Source: an uncultured Methylococcaceae bacterium (GTDB taxonomy: Bacteria; Pseudomonadota; Gammaproteobacteria; Methylococcales; Methylomonadaceae). Taken from it: a DNA stretch of 6,146 nucleotides. A program made the position numbers and the translations under genes. Numbering within the stretch: the stretch's first letter is position 1; every line of letters begins with the position of its first letter. Location: contig CAIMDR010000181.1 in the NCBI GenBank assembly GCA_903839795.1, positions 1 through 6,146 on the forward strand. The letters run 5' to 3'. Below are positions 6,095-6,146 of the stretch, piece after piece. The notes below the pieces were generated by a model that did not search any database, had not been told where the DNA came from, and worked only from the letters and a program-made list of their open reading frames with translations.

Positions 6095-6146
6095 GTTTAA
6101 AATACACGCATTTACAATCCTTATAATAAGCCTAGCAATGATAACC
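6057..6146 (-). other. AT-rich DNA upstream of the truncated pump
   Basis: The pump frame runs through this stretch without a stop to the window edge, but the translation (for example VIIARLIIRIVNACILNV) does not resemble the expected RND N-terminus with its FFIDRPxFA-type start. It is AT-rich and probably non-coding or part of the element that ends at the 27-bp repeat. I see no convincing -35/-10 pair and no adaptor gene. Confidence 0.4.

Overview
The window looks like chromosomal DNA of a gammaproteobacterium, most plausibly a methanotroph of the order Methylococcales. The grounds are a small secreted protein with a VPVPA-type PEP-CTERM sorting tail, a short dispersed hairpin repeat (GGAACGCTGAGC-CCAGCTCGGCG core) that I associate with that group, and moderate GC with AT-rich intergenic DNA. 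This assignment is inference from memory, not a database result.

Layout. Positions 1-436 hold the decayed C-terminal half of a pyridoxamine 5'-phosphate oxidase-like (PPOX) flavoprotein gene on the + strand, preceded by an out-of-frame remnant and a 21-bp tandem duplication. Positions 437-971 carry no convincing gene. They hold hairpins, one end of a 27-bp repeat that recurs inverted near 6030-6056, a copy of the dispersed hairpin repeat, a cacgaag-type repeat with a terminator-like stem, and an AT-rich promoter region with a run of ten Gs. Positions 972-1499 encode the PEP-CTERM-type secreted protein. A bidirectional terminator (1528-1558) and an inverted pair of the dispersed repeat (1574-1668) separate it from two convergent genes on the - strand.

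The - strand genes are read in the order RND inner-membrane pump (6094 to 3101), then NodT-type outer-membrane lipoprotein (3108 to 1684). They overlap by 8 bases with a good ribosome binding site, so they form one translationally coupled efflux operon. The pump lacks the first roughly 76 residues of its family, including TM1. Family homology begins exactly at the inner edge of the 27-bp repeat, so the gene appears broken or rearranged at that point. No membrane fusion (adaptor) gene lies in the window; it would be expected upstream of the pump, beyond the break.

I found no clear new multi-gene system. The observations most worth following are the G10 tract inside a possible promoter spacer upstream of the PEP-CTERM gene (candidate phase variation), the 27-bp inverted repeats that bracket positions 503-6056 and coincide with the pump truncation, and the three copies of the dispersed hairpin repeat around the PEP-CTERM gene.
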